A DNA stretch of 64,000 bases, taken from NCBI RefSeq assembly GCF_020819595.1, contig NZ_JAJHNP010000003.1, positions 310,001 through 374,000 on the forward strand, written 5' to 3'. The notes beneath the pieces were generated by a model, which saw only the letters and a program-made list of their open reading frames with translations, searched no databases and was not told the origin of the DNA. Each line of letters opens with the position of its first letter. The first letter of the stretch is position 1. The translations under genes and the position numbers were made by a program. Of this stretch, positions 42,271 through 52,879 are shown piece after piece. This stretch comes from Streptomyces barringtoniae. Lineage in GTDB: Bacteria > Actinomycetota > Actinomycetes > Streptomycetales > Streptomycetaceae.

Positions 42271-43200
42271 CTACTCCCCCGGTGCAAGGACTCGGGCCAC
42301 GATCCGTGCCGCCTCCGCGACCAGTGCGTCGTCCGCCGGTGCGTCCGGGGCGCTCTTCGTCGACAGCACGGTCAGCAGGACCGGCGTCTTCCGCGTGGTC
42401 CAGGCCACGCCGATGTCGTTGCCGCTCCCGTAGTCGCCGGTGCCGGTCTTGTCCGCGAGAACCCAATCGTCCGGGAGTCCGGCGCGGAACCGCGCGGCAC
42501 TGGTGGTGTTGCCCTTCAGCCAGGTGACGAGCCGTTCCCGGTCGGCGCCGGCCAGGTCCCGGCCCAGGGTCAGCCGCTCGAAGCTGTGGCCGAGGGCCTC
42601 GGGAGTCGTGGTGTCGCGCAGGTCGCCGGGGATCGCGGTGTTCAGGTCCGTCTCCCAGCGGTCGAGCCGGCTCACCCGGTCGCCCAGCGACCGGAAGAAA
42701 CGGGTGAGTCCGGCGGGACCCCCGATCTGACGCAGCAGCAGGTTGCCCGCCGCGTTGTCGCTGTACTGGATCGCCGCCGCGCACAGGTCCGCCACCGTCA
42801 TGCCGGTGTCCACGTGCTCCGCGGTGCGCGGCGAGTTCGGCAGGATGTCGTGCGGCGGGTAGTGGATCACCTTGTCCAGCGGGGCGCAGCCGCCGTGGTC
42901 CCGCAGGACCGCCGCCGCGGCGAACGCCTTGAACGTCGAGCACATCGCGAACCGCTCCCCCGCCCGGTGGGACACGGTCCGTCCGGTGCGGGCGTTGCGC
43001 GCGTACACACCGAGCCGGGCGCCGTGCCGTCGCTCCAGATCGGCCAACTCGGCTTCCGCACCGGACGGTTCCCTGTCCGGAGCCGCCGACGCGGCGGGCG
43101 CGGAGACGGCCGTGGCGGCCACGGCCGCGGTGGTGAGGGCGAGGCCCGCCTTGAACAGGCGGCGCCGGCCGAGCGAGTTGGCGTGGTCGGGGCTGGTCAT
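42271..43200 (-). CDS. bla: Class A beta-lactamase, Tat-exported
   Basis: This 309-residue enzyme has a Tat leader ('LGRRRLFKAG' then a hydrophobic stretch ending 'PAASAAP'). Class A motifs are S-T-F-K ('MCSTFKAF'), S-D-N ('QYSDNAAGN'), the omega-loop Glu in 'RWETDLN' and K-T-G ('DKTGTGDYG'), so it should hydrolyse penicillins. AGGAGGA lies seven to eight bases before the ATG at 43200. It faces a LysR regulator and a penicillin-recognising protein gene in the arrangement of the Streptomyces cacaoi blaL-blaA-blaB locus. A perfect 21-bp LysR-type palindrome lies between the genes. Confidence 0.93.
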   Translation of the reverse strand: MTSPDHANSLGRRRLFKAGLALTTAAVAATAVSAPAASAAPDREPSGAEAELADLERRHGARLGVYARNARTGRTVSHRAGERFAMCSTFKAFAAAAVLRDHGGCAPLDKVIHYPPHDILPNSPRTAEHVDTGMTVADLCAAAIQYSDNAAGNLLLRQIGGPAGLTRFFRSLGDRVSRLDRWETDLNTAIPGDLRDTTTPEALGHSFERLTLGRDLAGADRERLVTWLKGNTTSAARFRAGLPDDWVLADKTGTGDYGSGNDIGVAWTTRKTPVLLTVLSTKSAPDAPADDALVAEAARIVARVLAPGE

Positions 43201-43306
43201 GAGCACAGTCCTCCTGGTCGTCCGTCCGTGATCGGCTTCCCCGATCTTCGACGGGGACAGCGAAACAGCCGGACACCACTCATGTCCAAGAGTGAACTTT
43301 GAACAT

Positions 43307-43327
43307 GTCATACCTTATTGATATGAC
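43307..43327. promoter_or_regulatory. LysR-type operator between bla and its regulator
   Basis: GTCATA-N9-TATGAC is a perfect inverted repeat that contains a T-N11-A core, the LysR-family signature. It is six bases upstream of the regulator's start codon and about 107 bp from the beta-lactamase start. This position suits both autorepression and activation of bla. The flanking DNA is A/T-rich compared with the rest of the window. Confidence 0.8.
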
Positions 43328-43333
43328 TGCAGG

Positions 43334-44323
43334 GTGGATCTCCTCGCGCATCTCGAGGCGTATGCCGCGACGGCCGACGAAGCGAGCTTCTCGCGGGCGG
43401 CGGACCGGCTCGGCATCGCCCAGCCGCTGCTCAGCCGCCGTATCAAGACACTGGAGGAGCACTTCGGCGGCCTGCTGTTCGACCGTTCCCGGCGGCAGAT
43501 CACGATCACCGAGCTGGGCGCGCTGCTCCTGCCGTACGCGCGTGACGTGCTGGACCGGGCCCAGCGGCTGCGGCAGGTGGCCGGTACGGCCGGGCGGGCA
43601 CGGACGCAAGCCGTCGGCGTGCCCGCGCACTGCGCCCCGGCGGCGCTGGCACGTGCGATCCGCGCCGGCGCCGAGCACGGGATCACCCTGGGCATGCGCG
43701 AACTGCCGCCCGCAGAAAGGGCTTCCGGGCTGGCCGACGGCTCGCTCTCCTACGCACTCGTGCGGGTTCCGCCGGAGCGGGGCGCGTTCCAGGTGCCGCT
43801 GGGCCTGGCGTCGGCGCCGGAGGCGTCCGGCGGAGGGCGGGGCCCGGAGTACGACGGCGTGCGGCGCGCCGTCCATCTGGAGGACCTGCGGCCGCGCCGC
43901 GGGCGCGGCGCCGAACGCACCGCTCCCCCACCGGTGTTGACCCTGCCGGAGGATCAGGTGCCGTCCTGCGAGGACCGGCTGGAGCGCGCGGTCGCCCGGG
44001 CCGGGCTGCCACCGGGCCGGTTCCGGCCGGCCGGGCCCGCGGCCACCGCACTCGCCGAGACGCTGGCCGGGCGGGCCCTGCTGCTGTGCGCCGAGCCCTT
44101 GGCCCGGCAGCACGGGGCCCGCTGGGCGCCGCTGGGCGACCGGTCACTGCACCGGGGGTACGACGTGAGCGGCGCCCCGGACCGGTCCGGCTCCGCGGAG
44201 GTGCCGCACTGGCTGGTCCCGCTGCTGGCGTCGGCCGCGGGAGCCGCTGCCCGAGGGCCCGGTGGACCAGGTTCCGGGACCGGCGCCGAGGACGTACCCG
44301 CACGGCTGGCGGCACGCGGATGA
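43334..44323 (+). CDS. blaA: LysR-type beta-lactamase regulator (BlaA-like)
   Basis: This 329-residue LysR regulator has an N-terminal winged helix ('SFSRAADRLGIAQPLLSRRI', residues about 18-38) and a divergent C-terminal sensor domain rich in Pro, Gly and Arg. It is divergent from a class A beta-lactamase and overlaps the next gene by four bases (ATGA), matching the S. cacaoi blaA-blaB pair in which BlaA activates the beta-lactamase. The GTG start at 43334 is set by the conserved N-terminus 'MDLLAHLEAYAATADE'. The symbol follows S. cacaoi usage; orthology is inferred from layout and motifs. Confidence 0.85.
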   Translation: MDLLAHLEAYAATADEASFSRAADRLGIAQPLLSRRIKTLEEHFGGLLFDRSRRQITITELGALLLPYARDVLDRAQRLRQVAGTAGRARTQAVGVPAHCAPAALARAIRAGAEHGITLGMRELPPAERASGLADGSLSYALVRVPPERGAFQVPLGLASAPEASGGGRGPEYDGVRRAVHLEDLRPRRGRGAERTAPPPVLTLPEDQVPSCEDRLERAVARAGLPPGRFRPAGPAATALAETLAGRALLLCAEPLARQHGARWAPLGDRSLHRGYDVSGAPDRSGSAEVPHWLVPLLASAAGAAARGPGGPGSGTGAEDVPARLAARG

Positions 44324-45243
44324 GCATGGCACCGGTGTACGTCGCGGACGACGGCGCCCTCCTGGACGTCGCCGAGGCGATCGTCGCGGACTGGGCCGCC
44401 CTCGGTGTGCGCGGTTCCTTCCTCGCCCGACACCTGGGCACCGGCGAACAACTGGGCTTCGATGTCGACGAGTTGATGCCGCTCGCGTCGGTGGTGAAGG
44501 TCCCGCTCGCCCTCGTCGTACTGGACCGGATCGCGTCCGGGGAGCTCGATCCGGCGCACCCGGTGACGGTCGATCCGGCGCAGAGCAGCGTCGGTCCCAC
44601 GGGGCTCGCGGCGTTCCGGCACCCGGCGAGGGTGGCCGTCGGAGATCTCCTGCTGATGATGCTGTCCGTGAGTGACAACGCCGCGGCGGACACCCTGCTC
44701 GACCTGGTGCGGGTGGCGGACGTGGACGAGCGGCTGCGGGCCTGGGGGTGCGGGGAGATCCGGATGCGGCACCGTCTGAACCACATGTACGAGTGCGCCG
44801 CCGGTGCCGCCGGCAACGACTTCTCCCTCGCACTGGAACTGGCCCTCCGGGACGAGCGGGCCGGCCGGCACACCATCGAGACGCTGGACCCGGCGTACGC
44901 CAACGCCGGGTCGGCCGCGGCGCTCGTCGAACTGCTGCGGCGGGTGTGGTGCGACGAGGTCTCCACGCCGACGGCCACGGCGGAGCTGCGGCGGCTGATG
45001 GGCCTGCAGGTCTTCACGCACCGGCTGGCGGGCGAACTGCGGGCGGACTCGCTGCGGTGGAGCGGCAAGACGGGGACGTTTCTGCATCTGCGGCACGAGA
45101 TCGGGGTGGCCGAGGCGGAGTCGGGGGACCGGGTGGCCATGGCGGCGCTCACCCGCGCGGACCGCTGCGCGGGGCTCGCGCCGGATGTCGACCTGGCGAT
45201 CGGGGCGGCGGGGCGGGAGGCGTTCGAGGCGCTGCGGAGGTGA
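44320..45243 (+). CDS. blaB: BlaB-like serine penicillin-recognising protein
   Basis: This 307-residue protein has no signal peptide yet carries the class A fold motifs: S-x-x-K in 'LASVVKVPL', S-D-N in 'LSVSDNAAAD' and K-T-G in 'WSGKTGTF'. The omega-loop Glu of active beta-lactamases is not seen where expected. Its start overlaps the regulator stop by four bases, so the two are translationally coupled. In S. cacaoi the equivalent BlaB is required for beta-lactamase induction and is thought to be a cytoplasmic signalling component. A role in sensing beta-lactams or wall fragments is inferred. Confidence 0.83.
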   Translation: MSMAPVYVADDGALLDVAEAIVADWAALGVRGSFLARHLGTGEQLGFDVDELMPLASVVKVPLALVVLDRIASGELDPAHPVTVDPAQSSVGPTGLAAFRHPARVAVGDLLLMMLSVSDNAAADTLLDLVRVADVDERLRAWGCGEIRMRHRLNHMYECAAGAAGNDFSLALELALRDERAGRHTIETLDPAYANAGSAAALVELLRRVWCDEVSTPTATAELRRLMGLQVFTHRLAGELRADSLRWSGKTGTFLHLRHEIGVAEAESGDRVAMAALTRADRCAGLAPDVDLAIGAAGREAFEALRR

Positions 45244-45435
45244 AGTCGGCGTTCGCGTGAGCTCCGTTGGGGCTGTTCGTCGTCGGGCGACTGCGGGTGC
45301 GATGTGGGGTGGTCGCGCGGTTCCCCGCGCCCCTTCGGGACGCCGTGACAACAGGCGTTGTTCTCGCGCCCGCGGCAGGCGGGCGGCCCCACCGAGGCGT
45401 GCTCGGAGCCGGCCGCCCGCCGATCACGTGCCGGT

Positions 45436-46146
45436 TCAGGCCGGCTTCGCCGCCGAAACCGCGGTCGCGGTGACGGTGTTGTCGCACTCGGCGAACTCGC
45501 CGTCCGACAGGGCGACCTGGTGCGCGCCCGAGCCGGAGAAGCCGACCACGAGCGTCGGGTAGACGGCGGGCTTGGCGCCGGAAACGCAGTAGCCGTCGCC
45601 CTCGCCCTCGACCTGGACGAAGGTCAGCTTCACCCATGCCTTGCCACCCGGCGCGAGGCGCACGGGCGAGGCTTGGCCGGTGGGCGTCACCTTCAGGGGG
45701 CTGTTGTGTTCGGGGGAACCGTTGCCCGCACCGGCCACCGAGGGGTGGCCCTGCAGGACGCAGGCGTGTCCCGAGACGTTGGTGAACTGGATGAGCGCCG
45801 TGCCGGTACCGGTGCCGACGCGGTTGTCGGGCCCCTGCTGGGCCGTCGCCTGCACGGCCGAGACCGGGCATGCCGACGCCGTGCCGGCCGAGGTGTGGGA
45901 CGCCGGAGAGACCGCGGCGCTCGGGGCCGTCGAGGTGCCGCCGGACGATCCCGAGGTCGACGGCGGCGTGGCGGCGGGGCTCGCGGCGGTGGAGGCGATA
46001 CCGGAGGGAGTGGCGGCAGCCGGAGTCGGGGAGGACGACTTGCCGGCCCCGTCGCCGTCTCCCGACCCGCACGCCGTCAGCGACAGCGCGGCGGCGATCA
46101 CGGCCGTCGCCGATGCGGCGAGGCGGATGGTGTTGCGGTGGTGCAT
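45436..46146 (-). CDS. DUF4232-domain lipoprotein
   Basis: This 236-residue lipoprotein has a signal peptide and lipobox ('AALSLTAC'), a Ser/Thr/Ala/Pro-rich linker of about 60 residues, and a DUF4232 domain. The domain has 'ALIQFTNVSGHACVLQGHPS', a late 'EGDGYCVSGAKPAVYPTL' and 'AECDNTVTAT'; its Cys residues probably form disulphides. The function of DUF4232 is unknown. GGGGGA precedes the ATG at 46146. Two 18-bp direct repeats with a 20-bp period lie 85-122 bp upstream and may bind a response regulator. A 192-bp gap to the convergent blaB gene holds nothing recognised. Confidence 0.85.
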   Translation of the reverse strand: MHHRNTIRLAASATAVIAAALSLTACGSGDGDGAGKSSSPTPAAATPSGIASTAASPAATPPSTSGSSGGTSTAPSAAVSPASHTSAGTASACPVSAVQATAQQGPDNRVGTGTGTALIQFTNVSGHACVLQGHPSVAGAGNGSPEHNSPLKVTPTGQASPVRLAPGGKAWVKLTFVQVEGEGDGYCVSGAKPAVYPTLVVGFSGSGAHQVALSDGEFAECDNTVTATAVSAAKPA

Positions 46147-46230
46147 GAGGTCCCCCGATTCCGGTGGTTCGACCGGCTCCCTGCCGGTGCTCGCGGAGGG
46201 AGACAGAGTCGGGCGACCCGGGGTTTCCGC

Positions 46231-46279
46231 TGTAGATCGTCTGTGACGGTTGTGGATCTCCTGTGACGTTTCGGTGACG
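46231..46279. promoter_or_regulatory. Direct-repeat operator upstream of the DUF4232 gene
   Basis: TGTAGATCGTCTGTGACG (46231-46248) and TGTGGATCTCCTGTGACG (46251-46268) match at 15 of 18 positions with a 20-bp period. A partial third copy (GGTGACG) ends at 46279. Evenly phased direct repeats on one DNA face are typical of OmpR-type response regulators. No such regulator is adjacent. Confidence 0.6.
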
Positions 46280-46304
46280 GAGATCCGGTCCCCGTTCGGA
46301 CGAC

Positions 46305-46348
46305 GAGGGCGCCCGCCCCGACCCCTGCGGGTCGGCCCGGACGCCCTC
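46305..46348 (-). terminator. Terminator after katG
   Basis: GAGGGCG pairs with CGCCCTC at the base of the structure and CCGACCC with GGGTCGG at its top across a four-base loop. It lies ten bases beyond the katG stop codon on the transcript. Confidence 0.7.
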
Positions 46349-46358
46349 CAGGCCGTGC

Positions 46359-48617
<2,259 letters not shown>

Positions 48618-49055
48618 TCAGGAACTGCGGCCGGTGGAACAGTCGGGGCACATCCCCCAATAGACGACTTCGGCCTCGTCGATGGCGAAGCCGCGGTCGT
48701 CGGAGGCGGTCAGACAGGGCGCGTCGCCGACCGCGCAGTCGACGTCGACGACGGCACCGCACGACCGGCACACGATGTGGTGGTGGTTGTCGCCCACGCG
48801 CCCCTCGTACCGGGCCGGGTGACCGGCCGGCTCGATACGGCGGACGAGGCCCGCCGCGGTGAGGGCGTGAAGGGCCTCGTAGACGGCTTGCAGGGAGATG
48901 TGGCCCACGCGGTTGCGTACCCCGGAGGCGATCGCCTCGACGCCGAGGTGGTCGCCCGCCCGGACGGTCTCCAGCAGCGCGACGCGGGCTGCCGTCACGC
49001 GCAGGCCGGCACCGCGGAGCTCCTCGGCGGTGGTCGGGGTCGGGGAGGCGGTCAT
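48618..49055 (-). CDS. furA: Fur-family repressor FurA (CatR-like)
   Basis: This 145-residue regulator has an N-terminal winged helix ('GHISLQAVYEALHALTAAG') and a C-terminal metal and dimer domain with 'GDNHHHIVCRSCGAVVDVDC' and 'MCPDCS'. The two C-x2-C pairs form the structural zinc site and are likely peroxide-sensitive. It is the first gene of the furA-katG operon and should repress it. A TTGAAT/TAGGTT promoter ends seven bases before the ATG, so the transcript is probably leaderless. Confidence 0.93.
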   Translation of the reverse strand: MTASPTPTTAEELRGAGLRVTAARVALLETVRAGDHLGVEAIASGVRNRVGHISLQAVYEALHALTAAGLVRRIEPAGHPARYEGRVGDNHHHIVCRSCGAVVDVDCAVGDAPCLTASDDRGFAIDEAEVVYWGMCPDCSTGRSS

Positions 49056-49062
49056 GACGCCG

Positions 49063-49092
49063 AACCTACCCTCATAAACACGAGCGATTCAA
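49063..49092 (-). promoter_or_regulatory. furA-katG promoter, probably leaderless
   Basis: On the minus strand TTGAAT (49092-49087), an 18-bp spacer and TAGGTT (49068-49063) precede the furA ATG at 49055 by seven bases. The spacer is A/T-rich (gtttatgag) and is the most likely place for FurA binding. Confidence 0.6.
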
Positions 49093-49168
49093 GAAAACGA
49101 ACGATGCAATTTTGGTTGCGCCCGGCCGACCGCCGTCCGCCCGCGCGTCCGCCTCGACACCCGCCCGA

Positions 49169-49329
49169 GCGTTTGCGTTCGCGTTTGCCTTCGCGTGGCT
49201 CCGCCCCAGACGCCCGCGCGCCCGGGTGGGCAGGCCGCGACGGCTCCGGCGGTACGGCGACGGGTCGCGGCGCGGACCGGGGTGCGGACCGGGGTGCGGG
49301 TCGGGGGGCGGATCGGGGTGCGGATCGGG
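49169..49329. repeat. Short tandem repeats in the furA-upstream gap
   Basis: The 544-bp gap between furA and the coiled-coil gene (49056-49599) holds two simple repeats. Five hexamers of the form gcgtty run at 49169-49198. Five 12-bp units close to gtgcggaccggg run at 49270-49329. I see no supported coding sequence, RNA gene or strong palindrome in the rest of the gap. The repeats read as SAPR-type low-complexity peptide on the minus strand. Confidence 0.8.
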
Positions 49330-49599
49330 GGCATGCCCGCATCATGTGACCCCGGGCCGACGACGGCGGCGCGGCAAGCCGGACGGTCCTCCGAACGGGT
49401 GAGCCGGGGCAGCGGCGTCGACCTGACCCGGCGGGCGGCCCGTCCGGTCGTGCCCGTAGCGGCGGGCCGGTGGCGCCTCCACCCGACCCACCGGAATCCG
49501 TCCCACCTCACCAGGACGAGTAGTCGCATAAAGCACATAAACGCCAAAGAGCGCGAAACTCGGACCCCGTCACCCAAGTGGCCGTTGAGAGGGGCGCTG

Positions 49600-50598
49600 G
49601 TGGACCTGGACGCCGTCGCCGACGAGCTGTACGGGTTGCGGCCGGAGGAGTTCGTCGCCGCCCGTGACCGCCGCGCCCGGGACGCCCGCAAGGCCGGTGA
49701 TCAGGCTCTCGCCAAGGAGATCGGCGCGTTGCGACGACCCAGCCCGGCCGCATGGGTCGGCAATCTGCTCGTCCGCCGGCAGCCGGAGGAGGTCCGGCCA
49801 CTGCTCGAACTCGGCGAGGAACTGCGCCGGGCACACCGCGAACTGGACGGTCCGCGGCTGCGCAAGCTCGCCCGTCGGCAGAGCGAGGTGATCGGCGCGC
49901 TCGGCCGGCAGGCGCGGCGGCTGGCGGTGGAGGCCGGTCGACCGGTGGGTGAGGGGGTACAGCGAGAGGTCGAGGAGACCCTGCACGCCGTGCTCGCCGA
50001 TCCGGAGGCCGCCAGGGAGTGGGCGGCGGGGCGGCTCGTGAAACCGCTCAGCTCCACGTTCGGGTTTCCCGAGGCGGGCGAGGGCGTCCTCGCCCGCCGT
50101 CCTGCTCTCCCCGCGGCGGCCGGGGCGAAAAAGCGCGCCGAGGGCGAGGAGCCCGGCGGACGTGGCGCGGAGAGGAAGGGGGGTGAGGCGGAGGCGCGCG
50201 AGGACGAACTGGCACACCGGCGCCGTCTCAACGAGGCCCGCAGAGCCGCCCGGGACGCGGAGCAGGACCTTGATGCCCGCGAGGCGGAGGCGGAGACCGC
50301 CGGGCGGGAGGCGGAGGAGGCCCGTGACCGGGTGGCCGAGGCGGAGGAGCGCGTGCAGGAGTTGCGCGCGCGGCTGCGTGACGCGGAGGAGGAGCAACGG
50401 CGGTGCCGTACCGACGAGCAGGAGGCGCGGGAGCGGGCCCGGCGGGCGGACCGCGCCGTGCGGGAGGCCCGGCGCCACGCCGAGGCGACCGCGGCCGAGG
50501 CCGAGGCCGAGGCCGAGCGGCTGGCCGGCGCCCGGCACGAACGCGCCGGCGATGACCGGACAGCACCACGAGGACCACTGGGACACAACAGGCGCTGA
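49600..50598 (+). CDS. Coiled-coil protein of unknown function next to ku
   Basis: This 332-residue cytoplasmic protein has a helical N-terminal part ('DAVADELYGLRPEEFVAARD', then 'LRRPSPAAWVGNLLVRRQPE'). Its C-terminal 130 residues are Glu/Arg/Ala-rich coiled coil with continuous heptads. The GTG at 49600 follows GAGAGGGG and begins at the conserved-looking region; the open frame upstream is low-complexity and is not used. Similar proteins of unknown function are found beside ku in other Streptomyces (recalled, not checked). The gap to ku is 77 bp on the same strand. A structural role in end joining is conceivable but unproven. Confidence 0.75.
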   Translation: MDLDAVADELYGLRPEEFVAARDRRARDARKAGDQALAKEIGALRRPSPAAWVGNLLVRRQPEEVRPLLELGEELRRAHRELDGPRLRKLARRQSEVIGALGRQARRLAVEAGRPVGEGVQREVEETLHAVLADPEAAREWAAGRLVKPLSSTFGFPEAGEGVLARRPALPAAAGAKKRAEGEEPGGRGAERKGGEAEAREDELAHRRRLNEARRAARDAEQDLDAREAEAETAGREAEEARDRVAEAEERVQELRARLRDAEEEQRRCRTDEQEARERARRADRAVREARRHAEATAAEAEAEAERLAGARHERAGDDRTAPRGPLGHNRR

Positions 50599-50675
50599 CC
50601 GACACCGGACGACGCACCCACAACGGACGGCTGACCCCCTACGGACGACAGACCCCATGACGGAGGCGAGGAGCC

Positions 50676-51644
50676 ATGGCGAGACCCATCTGGACCGGTG
50701 TCCTGACGTTCGGGCTGGTCACCCTGCCCGTGGGGCTGTACACCGCCACCGAGGACCACACGGTGCACTTCCACCAGCTTCAGCGCGGCACCTCGGACCG
50801 GATCCGCAACAAGCGGGTCAACGAGCGCACCGGCAAGGAGGTCGACACCGACAAGATCGTCAAGGGCTACGAGATGGACGAGGGCGAGTACGTCGTCGTG
50901 GAGCCGGAGGAACTGGAGGAGATCGCGCCGGGGCGGTCGAAGGTGATCGACCTGGCCGGGTTCGTCGGCCTGCACCAGGTCGAGCCCGTGTACTTCGCCC
51001 GCACGTACTACGTCGGCCCGCGCGGCAAGGAGTACGTCAAGGTGTACGAGCTGATGCGGTCGGCGCTGCACCGCTCCGACAAGGCCGGGATCGCCACGCT
51101 CACCATGCGCGGCAAGGAGTATCTGACCGCGTTGCGCGCGCAGCCGGGCGTTCTCGTCCTGCACACCCTGCACTGGGCCGACGAGGTGCGCGACCCCGCC
51201 GACGTGGTGCCCGAGCTGCCGGAGCGGCGCACGAAGAGCGACAGCAAGGAGCTGCGGACGGCCGAGCAGCTGATCGACGCCCTCACCATCGACTGGGACC
51301 CCGCCGACTATCACGACACCTACGAGGAGCGCGTCAAGAAGCTCGTCGCCGCCAAGCGGAAGGGCGAGGAGGTCGTCGGCGAACCGGAGCCGCCGGAGGC
51401 GACCAATGTCATCGACCTGATGGAGGTGCTCAGCCGGAGCGTCGAGCAGGGCCGGTCCAGGGGGCGCAAGGGCGGCGGAGAACCGCCAACGGGCAAGAAG
51501 CAAGCCGCCGGCAAGAAGGAGGAGGACCTGGGTGCCCTGTCCAAGGCGGAACTGTACGAGCGGGCGAGCGCCGCGGGCGTACCGGGCCGGTCCAGGATGT
51601 CGCGGGATCAGCTCGTCAAGGCCCTTGCGGGGACGGCGGCTTGA
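50676..51644 (+). CDS. ku: Ku protein, non-homologous end joining
   Basis: This 322-residue protein begins with the bacterial Ku core 'ARPIWTGVLTFGLVTLPVGL', then 'VHFHQLQRGTSDRIRNKRVN', 'YFARTYYVGP' and 'LHWADEVRDP'. It has a basic Lys/Gly linker near residue 275 and a C-terminal SAP-like DNA-binding segment, 'LSKAELYERASAAGVPGRSR'. It forms a homodimer ring on broken DNA ends and recruits LigD. No ligD or polymerase gene is in the window. The C-terminal SAP-like extension is found in many Streptomyces Ku paralogues. The 3' end nearly touches a decayed LacI gene on the other strand. Confidence 0.95.
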   Translation: MARPIWTGVLTFGLVTLPVGLYTATEDHTVHFHQLQRGTSDRIRNKRVNERTGKEVDTDKIVKGYEMDEGEYVVVEPEELEEIAPGRSKVIDLAGFVGLHQVEPVYFARTYYVGPRGKEYVKVYELMRSALHRSDKAGIATLTMRGKEYLTALRAQPGVLVLHTLHWADEVRDPADVVPELPERRTKSDSKELRTAEQLIDALTIDWDPADYHDTYEERVKKLVAAKRKGEEVVGEPEPPEATNVIDLMEVLSRSVEQGRSRGRKGGGEPPTGKKQAAGKKEEDLGALSKAELYERASAAGVPGRSRMSRDQLVKALAGTAA

Positions 51645-51935
51645 CCGTCGGGGGCATCGGATTCAGGTCGGCGGCGGGCAACTTGCCCCCCGGCACGACC
51701 AGCTTCGGAACCAACTCCGCTTCCTGGGCCCCAGTTCCGGATCCTCGAGGCGCTCGACGGCGAAGCGGACCGCGTGTTCGGCCATCAGCCGCGCGTCCTG
51801 GCGTACGGCAGTCAGGCCGATCGGCATCAGATGGGAGAGATGGCTGTCGCCGTAGCCGACGACGGAGGGGTCCCGTGGCACCTCGGCGCCGCCCCGGGTC
51901 AGCGCCATCAGCAGCCCCATGGCGCTGAGGTCGCA
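51645..51935 (-). pseudogene. LacI-family regulator, C-terminal fragment
   Basis: The minus-strand frame contains 'DLSAMGLLMALTRGGAEVPR' and 'DPSVVGYGDSHLSHLMPIGL' followed by 'TAVRQDARLMAEHAVRFAVE', the end of a LacI sugar-binding domain. After 'RLEDPELGPRK' the frame shifts, and the expected ending 'ELVPKLVVPGGK' is read in another frame. The helix-turn-helix and most of the protein are missing. The fragment begins within a few bases of the next pseudogene, on the opposite strand, so one deletion removed both 5' ends. Confidence 0.82.
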
Positions 51936-52879
51936 CCGTCACCGGCGCCCGTGTCACCACCGTCACGGACATCGACGCCGCCCGCGCCGAGGAGGCGGCG
52001 GCTCCGGCCGGCGCCCGGGTGCTGCCAGACGGCGCCGCCGTGGTCGCGGCGGACGACGTGGACGCCGTCCTCGTGACGTTCTGGGGCCCGACCCAAGCCG
52101 AGCACGTGCTGAACGCGATAGCCGCCGGGAAGCCGGTGTTCTGCGAGAGCGCTGGCCACCACCGCCGAGGACTGTCTGAAGATCATCGAGGCGGAGCAGG
52201 CGCACGGCCGCCGCCTGGTGCAGGTCGGCTCATTGCGCCGCTACGACGCCGGCTACCGGCAGACGAAGCAGGTCATCGACTCCGGCCGCATCGGCGACCG
52301 CTGATCGTGCACTGCGCCCACCGCAACCCGACCGTGCCGGAGTCGTACACCTCCGCGATGGCCGCGCTGGACACGGCGGTGCACGAGGTGGACGTGCTGC
52401 GCCGACTGCTGGACGACGAGATCGTCTCCACGCAGGTGGTCACCCCGCGCGCCACGGGCAAGCGGTTCGAGCACCTGAAGGATCCGCAGATCATGCTCTT
52501 CGAGACCGCCAGGGGCGTCCGCATCGACCTGGAGGTCTTCGTCAACTGCCAGTACCGCTACGACATCCAGTGCGAGGCGGTCGGCGAGGAGGACCTGGTG
52601 CGGCTGCCGGATCCCGCCTCGGTCGCCGTGCGCACCGGCGGCCGGCACAGCACCGAGGTGCTGACGGACTGGGTGGGCCGCTTCGCGGGCGCCTTCGACA
52701 CCGAGTTCCGCGAGTGGATCGCGAACCTGGCCGCCGGCCAGGAGCCCACCGGGCCGTCGGCCTGGGACGGTTACGCCGCCACCGTCGTCACCAGCGCCAC
52801 GGTCGAGGCTCTGGACTCCGGCCGGGTCGTCGCCACGGACCTCAAGCCCCGCCCCGCGTTCTACGGAGGTGCCGCGTGA
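51936..52879 (+). pseudogene. Gfo/Idh/MocA oxidoreductase (inositol 2-dehydrogenase-like), broken
   Basis: Readable pieces are 'VTGARVTTVTDIDAARAEEA', 'DDVDAVLVTFWGPTQAEHVL', and after a frameshift near 52148 '[20 protein letters not shown]' with '[20 protein letters not shown]'. A second shift near 52300 restores '[20 protein letters not shown]' to the end. The first strand with the NAD-binding GxGxxG is deleted and the first shift destroys the catalytic E-K-P motif. The 3' end overlaps the next pseudogene by GTGA, showing the original operon. Closest family feel is myo-inositol dehydrogenase. Confidence 0.85.
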
